From positions 15,508-64,134 of the forward strand of contig DFBV01000018.1 of NCBI GenBank assembly GCA_002366755.1: a DNA stretch of 48,627 nt. The letters are read 5' to 3'. The position numbers were made by a program, and so were the translations under genes. The DNA comes from Anaerolineales bacterium UBA3071 (GTDB lineage Bacteria; Chloroflexota; Anaerolineae; UBA3071). The notes beneath the pieces were generated by a model, which made no database searches, was not told where the DNA came from, and saw only the letters and a list, made by a program, of their open reading frames with translations. Positions 18,502-26,386 of this stretch are shown here, in pieces. The number at the start of each line of letters is the position of its first letter. Within the stretch, counting starts at the first letter, position 1.

Positions 18502-21408
18502 TTAACACTCCTTCAGCGTTCGCTTCCCTATCCACCCATCGACAATTTGTACAAGTTTCCCCTGATCAAAGGGAATGACCAAGTTGTGCTTATTCGCCAA
18601 GTTGCGAGTCACTTGACAGAATATGTTCACAGTCCATTGAAAAGCCGTCCAGAGAGCTTCCTCATCATACAAGGCCACAGTTTTCGTCAAATTAGCATTT
18701 ATGCCGGTAGAGTTGATCTTTTCCAGACCCTTAGCAACAGCCTCGCCAGGATCAAATGCACCTCCCTTTGCATGGAGGTGCAGGAGTACAAATAGATGTT
18801 CTCGCATCTTGTTCAAAGTTGCCATTGCATGCCATATTTCCCCACGGTGCAAGCTGGCACAGACCTTTGCACAGTCAAACCAGAATGCCGTGACGCGCTC
18901 TCCAAATTGTCGCCCGACATTGCAATGGAACTCAATTTGCTTCTGCGCCTGGATGAATCGGCTGAAAGCTCCCGTCTTGTCCACGAGGACTTGGGTGCGT
19001 TTGTGGAAGGGATTGGGTCCCAATTCCTCCATCGTGGTAAGAAGGAAATCGCATATCGTGCCATTCGCATAGAGCACGCGGTGGATCGCAGAGGCAATTC
19101 CCTTCACACTCTTCCGTTTATGTGTAACGATTGTCTCGCCAAACTGTCGCATCCATTCAATCATTAAGGCATTGAATTCATCAGCCCGATCTTTATCAAC
19201 CACCAACATAAAATCTATATCAGAGTACCTATCTGCGTACGCAGCGCCAGAGGAGCCACTGACGCCCACGCCTTGGATGCGCTCATCCTGACGGGCGAGT
19301 TCCATCACCCGCAACATCGTTTGTTCCTGTTGCGATGCTTCATGCATGTAGTTCAGTTCCGTCCTATTCAGTTTCTCAGTTTGGCCGATGTCGGCCACCA
19401 CGGGGCTACCGGCATTGGTTTGCGTGGGCAACAGGAAGGACTGGTCGCAGGCAAGAGCCTGGTGGAACGCCTTGATCAAATCGGGTTCGTGTCGGTCAAG
19501 CCAGCGCAGGGTGTCCAAGTAGTCATGCATGAAAGGCAACCTACTCTGCCCAGTTTGATAATATAGCAAGGAATGCAAATATATCAGTTCGATACATCGG
19601 CCACGAAGCGCATCCACAATCAGCGAGAGCTCTTCAAGGAGGAGGAAGTTCGTTTGCTGGTAGGCTTGCAAGAAAGTTATGGCGCGATCAGCGTCAATCA
19701 CGCCAGCCTCTCCTGGACAGAATTGCTTTAGGGCCCAAGCGAGGTCACAGACTCGCTCCTGGTAACGAGCTTCATCAAAGTCAAAAATGCCACACACGTG
19801 ATTGTCGGCGTCGAAGAGAACGTTGTCAGGCCTGAAATCTCCGTGGGTAATCAGATAGGGAGATGGCAACCCTCGGAGGCCACCAGTCCGCGTGGCGGTG
19901 TTGGAGGTCACTTGGGCATGTAATCGGGCCTTGAGTTCACAAATCTTTTGCTTCACGTAGGTGTGGTTTTTGAGGATGAAGGCATCAATCTCTCCTTTAC
20001 CATGACGTGCTTGCTCAACAAAGCTCCCGAGATCAAAATGATGTTCAGCATCCGGATCAGGATGGGAAGCAGGAGGAAAGCGGCGGGTGAGTTCCGCTAC
20101 AAACATATGGTCAATTGTCACATCCTGCATCACCTTGTGATAGCGACCCAAGAATGCTCCAGCGCTGTGGAGTTGCTCCAACTTCCCATCGAAAGGAGCA
20201 CCGTCTAACCAGCGCGTCAAAACGCAATACCGGCCATCTCTTCCTTGCAGCACGTATGGATTGAGTTTAGTGCCCCGATGCGACTCCGTAATTGGCCTGG
20301 CCAATGGAATTTGCTGTAGACCTTTGTCCTTGAGGGTCTTCATAAGTGAGGAAACAAACAGCACCATCTCCTTGGGTAATATCGGCGAGAATATCTTTAA
20401 TGCGTATACTCCCTCAGAGCTAAGGATCTTGTAAATCCACCGCAAGTCTTCCCGTACAGGAATGCACTTCTCAATGGAGAGCCCGAAGGCCCCTTCAATC
20501 AAAGAAAGATCAAACTCTGGCCCGACCGACGCACGGTCGGCTAGATTTTTCTGACGATCTGCAACCAACACGGAGAATGCCTGAGTGGCCTGCGCCCTAT
20601 CTGCAGTGCTGGCTTCTGATCCGGCTCCCCCTGGCGATAGAGATGTCAGTTCGACAGTCGCACCACCCTCTGTGCCCCAGTCCCCAGCCAAGAGCATCGG
20701 CAATTCCTTCAGCGCAGTGATGGATCGGTCAGTCTCAGCTTCAAAAGTGTTCTCTCGATATGGTAGTCGCCTGAGGATAGTCTTCATGCCCAATTGGTGT
20801 GGGCCAAATACATCTTCGAAAGTGCGGTCTCCGACAAAGACAGCCTGCTCAGGCTCTGCATTCAACACCCGTAGGGCCTGCTCAAAAATGGCCGAATGCG
20901 GCTTGACAATGCCGACTTCCGAGGAACAGACCAGGCAGTCGAAGTAATCCAGAACTTCCCATCGTGAGAGATACTTCAGGTGCACGGCCAGCGGCCAGAT
21001 CGTGTTGGTGACCACGCCCAGGCGGAGTCCCTTTGTCCGGAGTTGTTCAAGGGTCCGCGTAGCGTCTTCATCCAACGACAGGGATGGCGATATCGTCTCG
21101 TGAAAGATGTCCCAACAAACCGCGTGCTCGGCCAGCGGAAGATGGACTCCATGCTTCATCAGTTCGTGCCAGAGGAGATCGCGCAGATTTAGCCCTTCCA
21201 TATGGTCAAAGCAGTGACGCCAGTATTCTTGTATCTGGGCATCAAGAGCGGTACAGAACGTCTCTGGACTGGGCAACGCATATCCCTGAGCCGTCAGGTG
21301 CTCGTGAATCCTCCGCAAGCCCCGCAGATTCATCGTGCGGACATCTATTTCTGCATCACCGTAGAAGACGAGCACTCCGCCCAAATCGAAGAGCACGGCG
21401 CTGAACAT
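18502..21408 (-). CDS. trifunctional HAD - APH-like kinase - nucleotidyltransferase fusion
   Basis: 968 aa with three recognisable domains. Residues 1-235: HAD hydrolase (FDLGGVL with Asp8, TNT near 134, VKP Lys169, GDRTFEDVFG); the second Asp of motif I is Gly. Residues ~300-650: aminoglycoside-phosphotransferase-like kinase (HGDFRPDN at 522-529, IFDFDE at 541-546). Residues ~695-968: ANT(6)/streptomycin-adenylyltransferase-like domain (GVSGSSGAAYADRYSDIDF, Asp730 and Asp732). Starts 18 nt after the PurA-like gene with GGAGG upstream. Together the domains could remove phosphate, add phosphate and add AMP to one substrate. The target is unknown; its position in the peptide operon suggests product tailoring. 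Confidence 0.8.
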   Translation of the reverse strand: MFSAVLFDLGGVLVFYGDAEIDVRTMNLRGLRRIHEHLTAQGYALPSPETFCTALDAQIQEYWRHCFDHMEGLNLRDLLWHELMKHGVHLPLAEHAVCWDIFHETISPSLSLDEDATRTLEQLRTKGLRLGVVTNTIWPLAVHLKYLSRWEVLDYFDCLVCSSEVGIVKPHSAIFEQALRVLNAEPEQAVFVGDRTFEDVFGPHQLGMKTILRRLPYRENTFEAETDRSITALKELPMLLAGDWGTEGGATVELTSLSPGGAGSEASTADRAQATQAFSVLVADRQKNLADRASVGPEFDLSLIEGAFGLSIEKCIPVREDLRWIYKILSSEGVYALKIFSPILPKEMVLFVSSLMKTLKDKGLQQIPLARPITESHRGTKLNPYVLQGRDGRYCVLTRWLDGAPFDGKLEQLHSAGAFLGRYHKVMQDVTIDHMFVAELTRRFPPASHPDPDAEHHFDLGSFVEQARHGKGEIDAFILKNHTYVKQKICELKARLHAQVTSNTATRTGGLRGLPSPYLITHGDFRPDNVLFDADNHVCGIFDFDEARYQERVCDLAWALKQFCPGEAGVIDADRAITFLQAYQQTNFLLLEELSLIVDALRGRCIELIYLHSLLYYQTGQSRLPFMHDYLDTLRWLDRHEPDLIKAFHQALACDQSFLLPTQTNAGSPVVADIGQTEKLNRTELNYMHEASQQEQTMLRVMELARQDERIQGVGVSGSSGAAYADRYSDIDFMLVVDKDRADEFNALMIEWMRQFGETIVTHKRKSVKGIASAIHRVLYANGTICDFLLTTMEELGPNPFHKRTQVLVDKTGAFSRFIQAQKQIEFHCNVGRQFGERVTAFWFDCAKVCASLHRGEIWHAMATLNKMREHLFVLLHLHAKGGAFDPGEAVAKGLEKINSTGINANLTKTVALYDEEALWTAFQWTVNIFCQVTRNLANKHNLVIPFDQGKLVQIVDGWIGKRTLKEC

Positions 21409-21426
21409 CTTCGCCTCCGACGTTTT

Positions 21427-22707
21427 CTATGTCTCATCGCCCAGGTAAAATGTCTGGCTTCGATCCCGGCCTACGGAGACGATGCGTATAGGAACTCCCA
21501 CGAAACCCTCGATAAAGTGTAGATAAGCTTGGGCCTGGGGAGGCAGATCGGCATGGCCGCGAGCTTCGGTGCAAGATGATTTCCATCCTTTCAGGATCTC
21601 ATACACCGGCTCGTATTCGACACAGCCTAAATCAGGTGGCAAATCAGTGTAGACTTGCTCTTTCCTCTTGTAGGCTACGCACACTTTGATCTCATCGAAG
21701 GCATCCAGAACATCCAGCTTTGTCAGTGCGATCGAAGAGATGGTGTTCAGTCTGACAGCATAGCGAAGGGTCACTAAATCGAGCCACCCCACGCGCAGGG
21801 GAATATCAGTCGTATGGCGAAACTCTTGGCCGAGCTCTACAAGGCTACTTCTCTCATCGCCGCTTACCTCGGTGGGCAAAGGACCTCGGGAAACCCGGGT
21901 TGAATATGCCTTAGCCACGCCGACTACCGCCGTAATCTTTGTGGGCCCTACCCCGGTGCCGATGCAGGCACTGCCGGCCAGGGTGTGAGACGACGTCACG
22001 TAAGGATAAAAGCCATAGACAAGATCTAATAACGTACCCTGTGCGCCCTCAAAAAGGACATGCTGGCCAGAGTCAATGGCCTTGTTGAGGAAAGATGCTG
22101 TATCAGTGATGCAACCGCTCAGAGTTTCCCGTATTTCGTCGTAGATTTCCTCCGAGTAGTAGAGCATACCGAGCATTCTCACCAACAGCCAGGCGGGCGT
22201 CAAACCCTGGCGAACTCGTGCCAGCATCCCTTCTTTCATAAAGTCAGGGTTGAGATACTCAAAGATGCGCACGCCTTGACGAGCCACGTGATCCACACGT
22301 GTGGGCCCAATCCCCCATCCGGTTGTGCCAATCGCGTATTGACCGGCTTCCTTCTCACACGCCTGATCGAGCCTGATATGATAAGGCATAGTGACGATGG
22401 CATTCCGTCCGATTAGAAGCCTCTTTACATCGAAACCATGGTTGTCGCGTAAGCGGTTAATCTCGCGAGTGAGGTTAAACGGTTCGATCATGACACCATC
22501 AGCCAGCACCAAGGTGATCCCCGGCCGCAATGCCCCCGACGGTACCAGAGAGAAACGGGTTTCCGTTCCGTCAACTACCACTGTGTGGCAGGCATTAACC
22601 CCACCCGAAAAGCGCGCTACAACATCGACCTGCGCTGCCATGAAATCAACGATCTTGCCTTTTCCCTCGTCTCCCCATTGCAATCCAATGATGACTGTAG
22701 TCGGCAT
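21427..22707 (-). CDS. adenylosuccinate synthetase homologue with altered aspartate loop
   Basis: 426 aa, full PurA length. The GTPase-like core is intact: WGDEGKGK (Asp13, Lys18), His41 in ACHT, GAQGTLLD, YVTSS and the guanine-reading TKLD (329-332). The loop that in PurA binds L-aspartate, TTGRPRRxGW, here reads TTDIPLRVGW (299-308): two arginines are replaced by Ile and Leu and the Gly by Asp. GRGIGPAYEDK is also changed to GWGIGPTRVDH. PurA joins Asp to C6 of IMP using GTP; this copy may use another amine. It lies between the ABC exporter and the fusion enzyme of a peptide operon, not with purine genes. A divergent housekeeping PurA is less likely. Confidence 0.8.
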   Translation of the reverse strand: MPTTVIIGLQWGDEGKGKIVDFMAAQVDVVARFSGGVNACHTVVVDGTETRFSLVPSGALRPGITLVLADGVMIEPFNLTREINRLRDNHGFDVKRLLIGRNAIVTMPYHIRLDQACEKEAGQYAIGTTGWGIGPTRVDHVARQGVRIFEYLNPDFMKEGMLARVRQGLTPAWLLVRMLGMLYYSEEIYDEIRETLSGCITDTASFLNKAIDSGQHVLFEGAQGTLLDLVYGFYPYVTSSHTLAGSACIGTGVGPTKITAVVGVAKAYSTRVSRGPLPTEVSGDERSSLVELGQEFRHTTDIPLRVGWLDLVTLRYAVRLNTISSIALTKLDVLDAFDEIKVCVAYKRKEQVYTDLPPDLGCVEYEPVYEILKGWKSSCTEARGHADLPPQAQAYLHFIEGFVGVPIRIVSVGRDRSQTFYLGDET

Positions 22708-22740
22708 GGTGAATTCCTTTCTACTCGTCAGTGCTTCGCA

Positions 22741-24582
22741 CTATGACGATTTGGTGTGATCCTCGTACTTGTCGGCCCGCAGGCGATAGAGTTCAGCATA
22801 GTATCCTCCCAGTGCCAACAATTCCTCATGGGTGCCATGTTCAACGACATGTCCGTCTTTGAGAACATAAATACGGTCCACCAATTGAGCCATCGAGAGA
22901 CGATGAGAAATAAACACAGAGATGCGACCGGCAGTGAACCTACGGAAGTTACGGAAGATTTCATGCTCTGCCCTGACATCAATGGTAGCCGTTGGTTCAT
23001 CCATGATCAAAATGGGAGCGTCTTGGATCAGGGCACGAGCTAGAGCGAACCGCTGCCACTGTCCCTCCGATGGCCAATAGGCACCGCCAAAACGCGGACT
23101 GAGAAGCGTTTCGTACTGTTGCGGCAAACGTTCCACAATCTCGGTTAGTTGGCTCTTGCGAGCCGCCTCGCGAATCCGCTCCTCATCATCCAGATAGGCC
23201 AGGTTGCCCAGCCCAATATTATGGCGGGCGGTGAACGCATAGCGAACAAAATCCTGGAAGATGACGCCCACAGATTTGTAAACCTCTTCCAATCGGTACT
23301 CCCGCAAGTCCACCCCCTCGAGCAGTACCTGACCCTCTGTAGGATCGTAGAGGCGACAGAGCAGTTTCACCAAGGTGGTTTTTCCTGACCCGTTTTCACC
23401 AACCAATGCAATTGATTCGCCGGGTTTGATAGTCAAATTGATGTCTTTGAGCACCATAGCCGGGTTGGCTGGATAACGGAAGTAAACGTGACGTAGTTCG
23501 ATGCCTTGCTTTAGCTCGTTTGGGATGAAACGACCATTCTCGTTCCTCGGCAAAGTGGGTTTTGCTCCCAAATACTGAAAGAAATCCTCAACAAACAGGC
23601 GGTTAGACAGGATTGAGGCCATGCCGGTGCTAGCGAACTTGAGCCCAGTTTGCAAGCCGGCCACGGCGCCGGTGTACAAAGTAAAGTCTCCCAGGCTGAT
23701 GGCCTGGCGAACTGTCTCCACGATCAAAAAGGTATAGAAGACAACGTAGCCGGCCAAATAGCCTAATTTGCTTATCAAAAGCCACGCCACCTTGCTTTGG
23801 GTGTAGTTGACTAGTTCTTGGTGTCGCCTCCTAAATATGGAGCGGTAGAGTTCCAGTAGATAGTCCCCCAATCCGAAGATTCTGACCTCTTTGGCTGCCA
23901 GCCTATCAGTGAGTAGATGCCAAAAGTAAAACTGCCGTCGCTGCTGCGCTGTTTGGGACCTCCGGAGGCGATAGAACCGCTCTTGGTACCGATGCTCCAG
24001 CAGCAAGTTGGGTAAGGCCAAAAACAGCAATATGATGGGCACCCAGGGTTGATGCCAGAATAGCGTTGCAACATAGGAAAGAGCGGCGAAAACATTGCGC
24101 AGCACATCCAGCAGACCGAACAAGAGGAAAACAGGACGGGAAGGAGCTTCCTGACCAGCTCGCTGCTGTAGATCATAAAAGGCAGGGTTCTCAAAGTGAG
24201 CTATGTCGAGTTCCAGACCCTTGTGTGCGATTTGTTCCCGGGCTCGGTAGGTAACGAGTTCCGAAAAGATGATCCGTCCCTCAGCTTGAACGAGTCGTAA
24301 CACATCGTGCAGCAAGAATAGAATGGCCTGCACCATGATGAGCCAGTACAGCCTGGTGCCAAGAGGGGGGAGCCGCCCCTCGGCGGCCATGGCGACAATG
24401 TCATCAATAATGAATTTGCCTGCCCATAAGCGAGCAATCGGAGTCAGACTGAGGGTAAGGCTGACGGTTACCAGGAGCAGGGTATACCAACGACTTGTCT
24501 GCCACAACAAGCCCAGTGCTCGCCAGATTTGAGTAAAGGCCCGAGACCACTCTGCTAGCCAGCGTTTCAAAGACGAAATCAT
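22741..24582 (-). CDS. ABC exporter, fused membrane and ATPase domains
   Basis: 613 aa. Six-helix exporter domain (residues ~20-330) and C-terminal ATPase with GENGSGKTT, Walker B ILIMDEPTATID and SHRLSMAQ. The signature motif is degenerate, WPSEGQWQRFALARAL in place of LSGGQ. There is no C39 leader-peptidase domain, so the leader would be removed by another enzyme or not at all. The start at 24582 lies 1 nt after the ATP-grasp stop, whereas the upstream ATG at 24690 is inside that gene. The likely cargo is the modified peptide encoded by the operon. Confidence 0.85.
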   Translation of the reverse strand: MISSLKRWLAEWSRAFTQIWRALGLLWQTSRWYTLLLVTVSLTLSLTPIARLWAGKFIIDDIVAMAAEGRLPPLGTRLYWLIMVQAILFLLHDVLRLVQAEGRIIFSELVTYRAREQIAHKGLELDIAHFENPAFYDLQQRAGQEAPSRPVFLLFGLLDVLRNVFAALSYVATLFWHQPWVPIILLFLALPNLLLEHRYQERFYRLRRSQTAQQRRQFYFWHLLTDRLAAKEVRIFGLGDYLLELYRSIFRRRHQELVNYTQSKVAWLLISKLGYLAGYVVFYTFLIVETVRQAISLGDFTLYTGAVAGLQTGLKFASTGMASILSNRLFVEDFFQYLGAKPTLPRNENGRFIPNELKQGIELRHVYFRYPANPAMVLKDINLTIKPGESIALVGENGSGKTTLVKLLCRLYDPTEGQVLLEGVDLREYRLEEVYKSVGVIFQDFVRYAFTARHNIGLGNLAYLDDEERIREAARKSQLTEIVERLPQQYETLLSPRFGGAYWPSEGQWQRFALARALIQDAPILIMDEPTATIDVRAEHEIFRNFRRFTAGRISVFISHRLSMAQLVDRIYVLKDGHVVEHGTHEELLALGGYYAELYRLRADKYEDHTKSS

Positions 24583-24583
24583 G

Positions 24584-25636
24584 TCACACTGCCGCACCAG
24601 TTTCGACGATCGGTTCCCAACTGTGAACTTGGCCTGCAACCAGCAGGTCAGCGATGGCATCCGTGATGGGCAGACCGGTGAGTAGTTCAATCCAGTACCA
24701 CAGTCCTACTGGATTGATCTCCAGAAATACATAACGGCTATCGGGGGTCAGCACCATATCAATGGCCCCGTAAACCAGACCGAAGCTTCTGGTCAACTCG
24801 ATGCACAGTTGAGCGATGGGCAGCAGCAGTTGATGCACGCGGTGAGGCGTATTGTCGAAGTCATAGTGGCGCCAGTCGTGCCTGGTGCGTTCTGAGGCCT
24901 GGGAATGAATCTCGGCGGCGAAGACCCGATTACCGACCACGGTGACTCGAAGCTCAATCTCCTTCGGAACGTACTCCTGAAACAGATTGGCGGCGTAGAC
25001 TACTGAATGAAGGTGAGCCAAATCAGCCTCTTCGACCGGGGTAGTATAGATACCGCCATATCTGGATCCAGGCGGAATCATGCCTCGTTCTAGCTTCTCT
25101 TCACTGACAAAAGGGGCATAAAGGGTCTTGTAGATAACATTGCCTCCGCATTCTTCGTAAAAAGCCTTCACTGCAGTCGGATCGTTGGTGACCAACGTCC
25201 GGGGAACCTCAAGGCCCAACGCCGATGCTCGTTGGAGTTGGACCAGCTTCCGCTCCCCAAGCCGCATTTTGTCAGGGTGGTTGATCCAAAGAATGTGGTC
25301 AAGGTGCAAGATCCCTGCCATGGCCGCCTTGGACTCGGCCTTAGCAAACCGGGCGGCCATGGGCGAGAGCGCAGGATTCACCTCCACTGGATCCGGTCGT
25401 CCCAACCAGGCGCTGTGAATCTCCTGCAAGTCAAGCCGGCGGTGGCTCAAGTCCAAGTCAATGTAGCTATGCCATTTGCCATCGTGATTACTGAAGTACA
25501 GGCGCGAACGTAGCGGAAAATCCGCCGGGTTGAACCGAATGGGACGTGCATTGCGTCGCTCCAACGCCAGGATGATCTTATTGGCATGAAGGTCCCTCTC
25601 GTTGGTGAGAATCAGTACGGTAGGGGCAGATGACAT
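24584..25636 (-). CDS. ATP-grasp peptide ligase (MvdD/graspetide type)
   Basis: 350-aa ATP-grasp ligase of the family that macrocyclises ribosomal peptides through ester or amide bonds between side chains (microviridin-type MvdC/MvdD and the SAV_5884-type group). The N-terminal pre-ATP-grasp domain (VLILTNERDLHANKIILALE) is typical of this group. ATP-binding Lys in NVIYKTLYAPF, a QEYVPKEIELRVTVVG strand, and metal-binding YGAIDMVLT and FLEINPVGLWYWIE are seen. The ATG at 25636 follows GAGGAAAGAG. It sits directly behind the precursor gene and a stem-loop and is coupled to the exporter. Likely reaction: omega-ester or omega-amide formation in the precursor core. Confidence 0.85.
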   Translation of the reverse strand: MSSAPTVLILTNERDLHANKIILALERRNARPIRFNPADFPLRSRLYFSNHDGKWHSYIDLDLSHRRLDLQEIHSAWLGRPDPVEVNPALSPMAARFAKAESKAAMAGILHLDHILWINHPDKMRLGERKLVQLQRASALGLEVPRTLVTNDPTAVKAFYEECGGNVIYKTLYAPFVSEEKLERGMIPPGSRYGGIYTTPVEEADLAHLHSVVYAANLFQEYVPKEIELRVTVVGNRVFAAEIHSQASERTRHDWRHYDFDNTPHRVHQLLLPIAQLCIELTRSFGLVYGAIDMVLTPDSRYVFLEINPVGLWYWIELLTGLPITDAIADLLVAGQVHSWEPIVETGAAV

Positions 25637-25657
25637 GTCTCTTTCCTCACTGAAATC

Positions 25658-25692
25658 GGAGGGAGACAGCCCCCATAAGGCTGTCTCCCTCC
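25658..25692 (-). promoter_or_regulatory. stem-loop between precursor and ATP-grasp genes
   Basis: GGAGGGAGACAGCC and GGCTGTCTCCCTCC form a perfect 14-bp stem with a 7-nt loop. There is no T-tract, so it is more likely a processing or stabilising hairpin or partial terminator that keeps precursor mRNA in excess over the enzyme genes. Confidence 0.75.
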
Positions 25693-25759
25693 TGCATACA
25701 ACCTTTGACTAATTCAAGGTCGTCGCCGTATGGCATGCTCACTCAGGCTGGACTTCTCC

Positions 25760-26104
25760 TCAGTCGCAATAATAGTCATCCTCGCAGTCCCACTGCCAAG
25801 GTGGCCCGTGGCCAGTGAGATACCGATGGCATGTCTTCTGGTAAGTGCAGCCAAAGATGGGCGTGCCATTGCGGTTCACGAAGAGCTGTCGGTCGGGGTC
25901 GTAGTGGCCATCAAGAACCAACGGCTCTGCCTCACTTGTCTGAGCGAACAGCATGCCGAAGGGGACTTCTTCCCCATTCCAATTCAATCGGGTGCAGTTG
26001 CTCTCAGTTACCAGCACAGATGTTCTAGAAAAAGTGCCTTCTACTGCTGGATTTCGCGTAGATTCTCCGCACGAATCTGCCCAAAATCCGGCAAGACAGT
26101 GCAT
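25760..26104 (-). CDS. ATP-grasp target precursor peptide (114 aa)
   Basis: The leader part contains VPFGMLFAQ followed by YDPDRQLFVNRNGTPIF, closely following the pattern of ATP-grasp target peptides (PWG/PFG-L-R-F-A, then YDPxxQ-x-x-V-x-x-DGxP). The C-terminal ~29 residues are the likely core, rich in donors and acceptors (T, K, then DCEDDYYCD) plus four Cys. The ATG at 26104 has CGGAG just upstream; the true start could be further in. The first ~30 residues are unlike known leaders. It is separated from the ligase gene by a stem-loop. An upstream 15-codon frame with a better ribosome binding site leaves the 5' end in doubt. Confidence 0.7.
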   Translation of the reverse strand: MHCLAGFWADSCGESTRNPAVEGTFSRTSVLVTESNCTRLNWNGEEVPFGMLFAQTSEAEPLVLDGHYDPDRQLFVNRNGTPIFGCTYQKTCHRYLTGHGPPWQWDCEDDYYCD

Positions 26105-26124
26105 TTTGCTCCGGACACTTGCGA

Positions 26125-26162
26125 GAATTCACCCGAAAAGCCATGGCAGCTGGGGTGAATTC
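26125..26162. promoter_or_regulatory. hairpin in the precursor leader
   Basis: GAATTCACCC (26125-26134) and GGGTGAATTC (26153-26162) form a 10-bp stem between the 15-codon frame and the precursor start. It could modulate translation of the precursor. Confidence 0.5.
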
Positions 26163-26210
26163 CTAGCAGGTAACCAGGAGCATCTGCACCCAATTCAATC
26201 GGCTATACAT
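26163..26210 (-). CDS. 15-codon leader frame upstream of the precursor
   Basis: ATG with GAAGGAGGAAAACG immediately upstream opens MYSRLNWVQMLLVTC and stops at TAG. The ribosome binding site is the best in this leader, so it may be a translated regulatory peptide or the damaged original start of the precursor (different frame). It shares RLNW and the surrounding 13 nt CCGATTGAATTGG with the precursor's own interior. Confidence 0.35.
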   Translation of the reverse strand: MYSRLNWVQMLLVTC

Positions 26211-26386
26211 CGTTTTCCTCCTTCGTGATAGGTTGAGTAGTACTCACGCTGACCAACGAAGAACTTGGTACTCCAGATTGCCGCTTCGATCACCCCCTTT
26301 CTAGATGCTTGTACTAGAACTACCCAATTTGCCTGCCACCGACTATTGAGAGTTTGAACGAGTCGGCCAGGCGGACGATGGGACGG

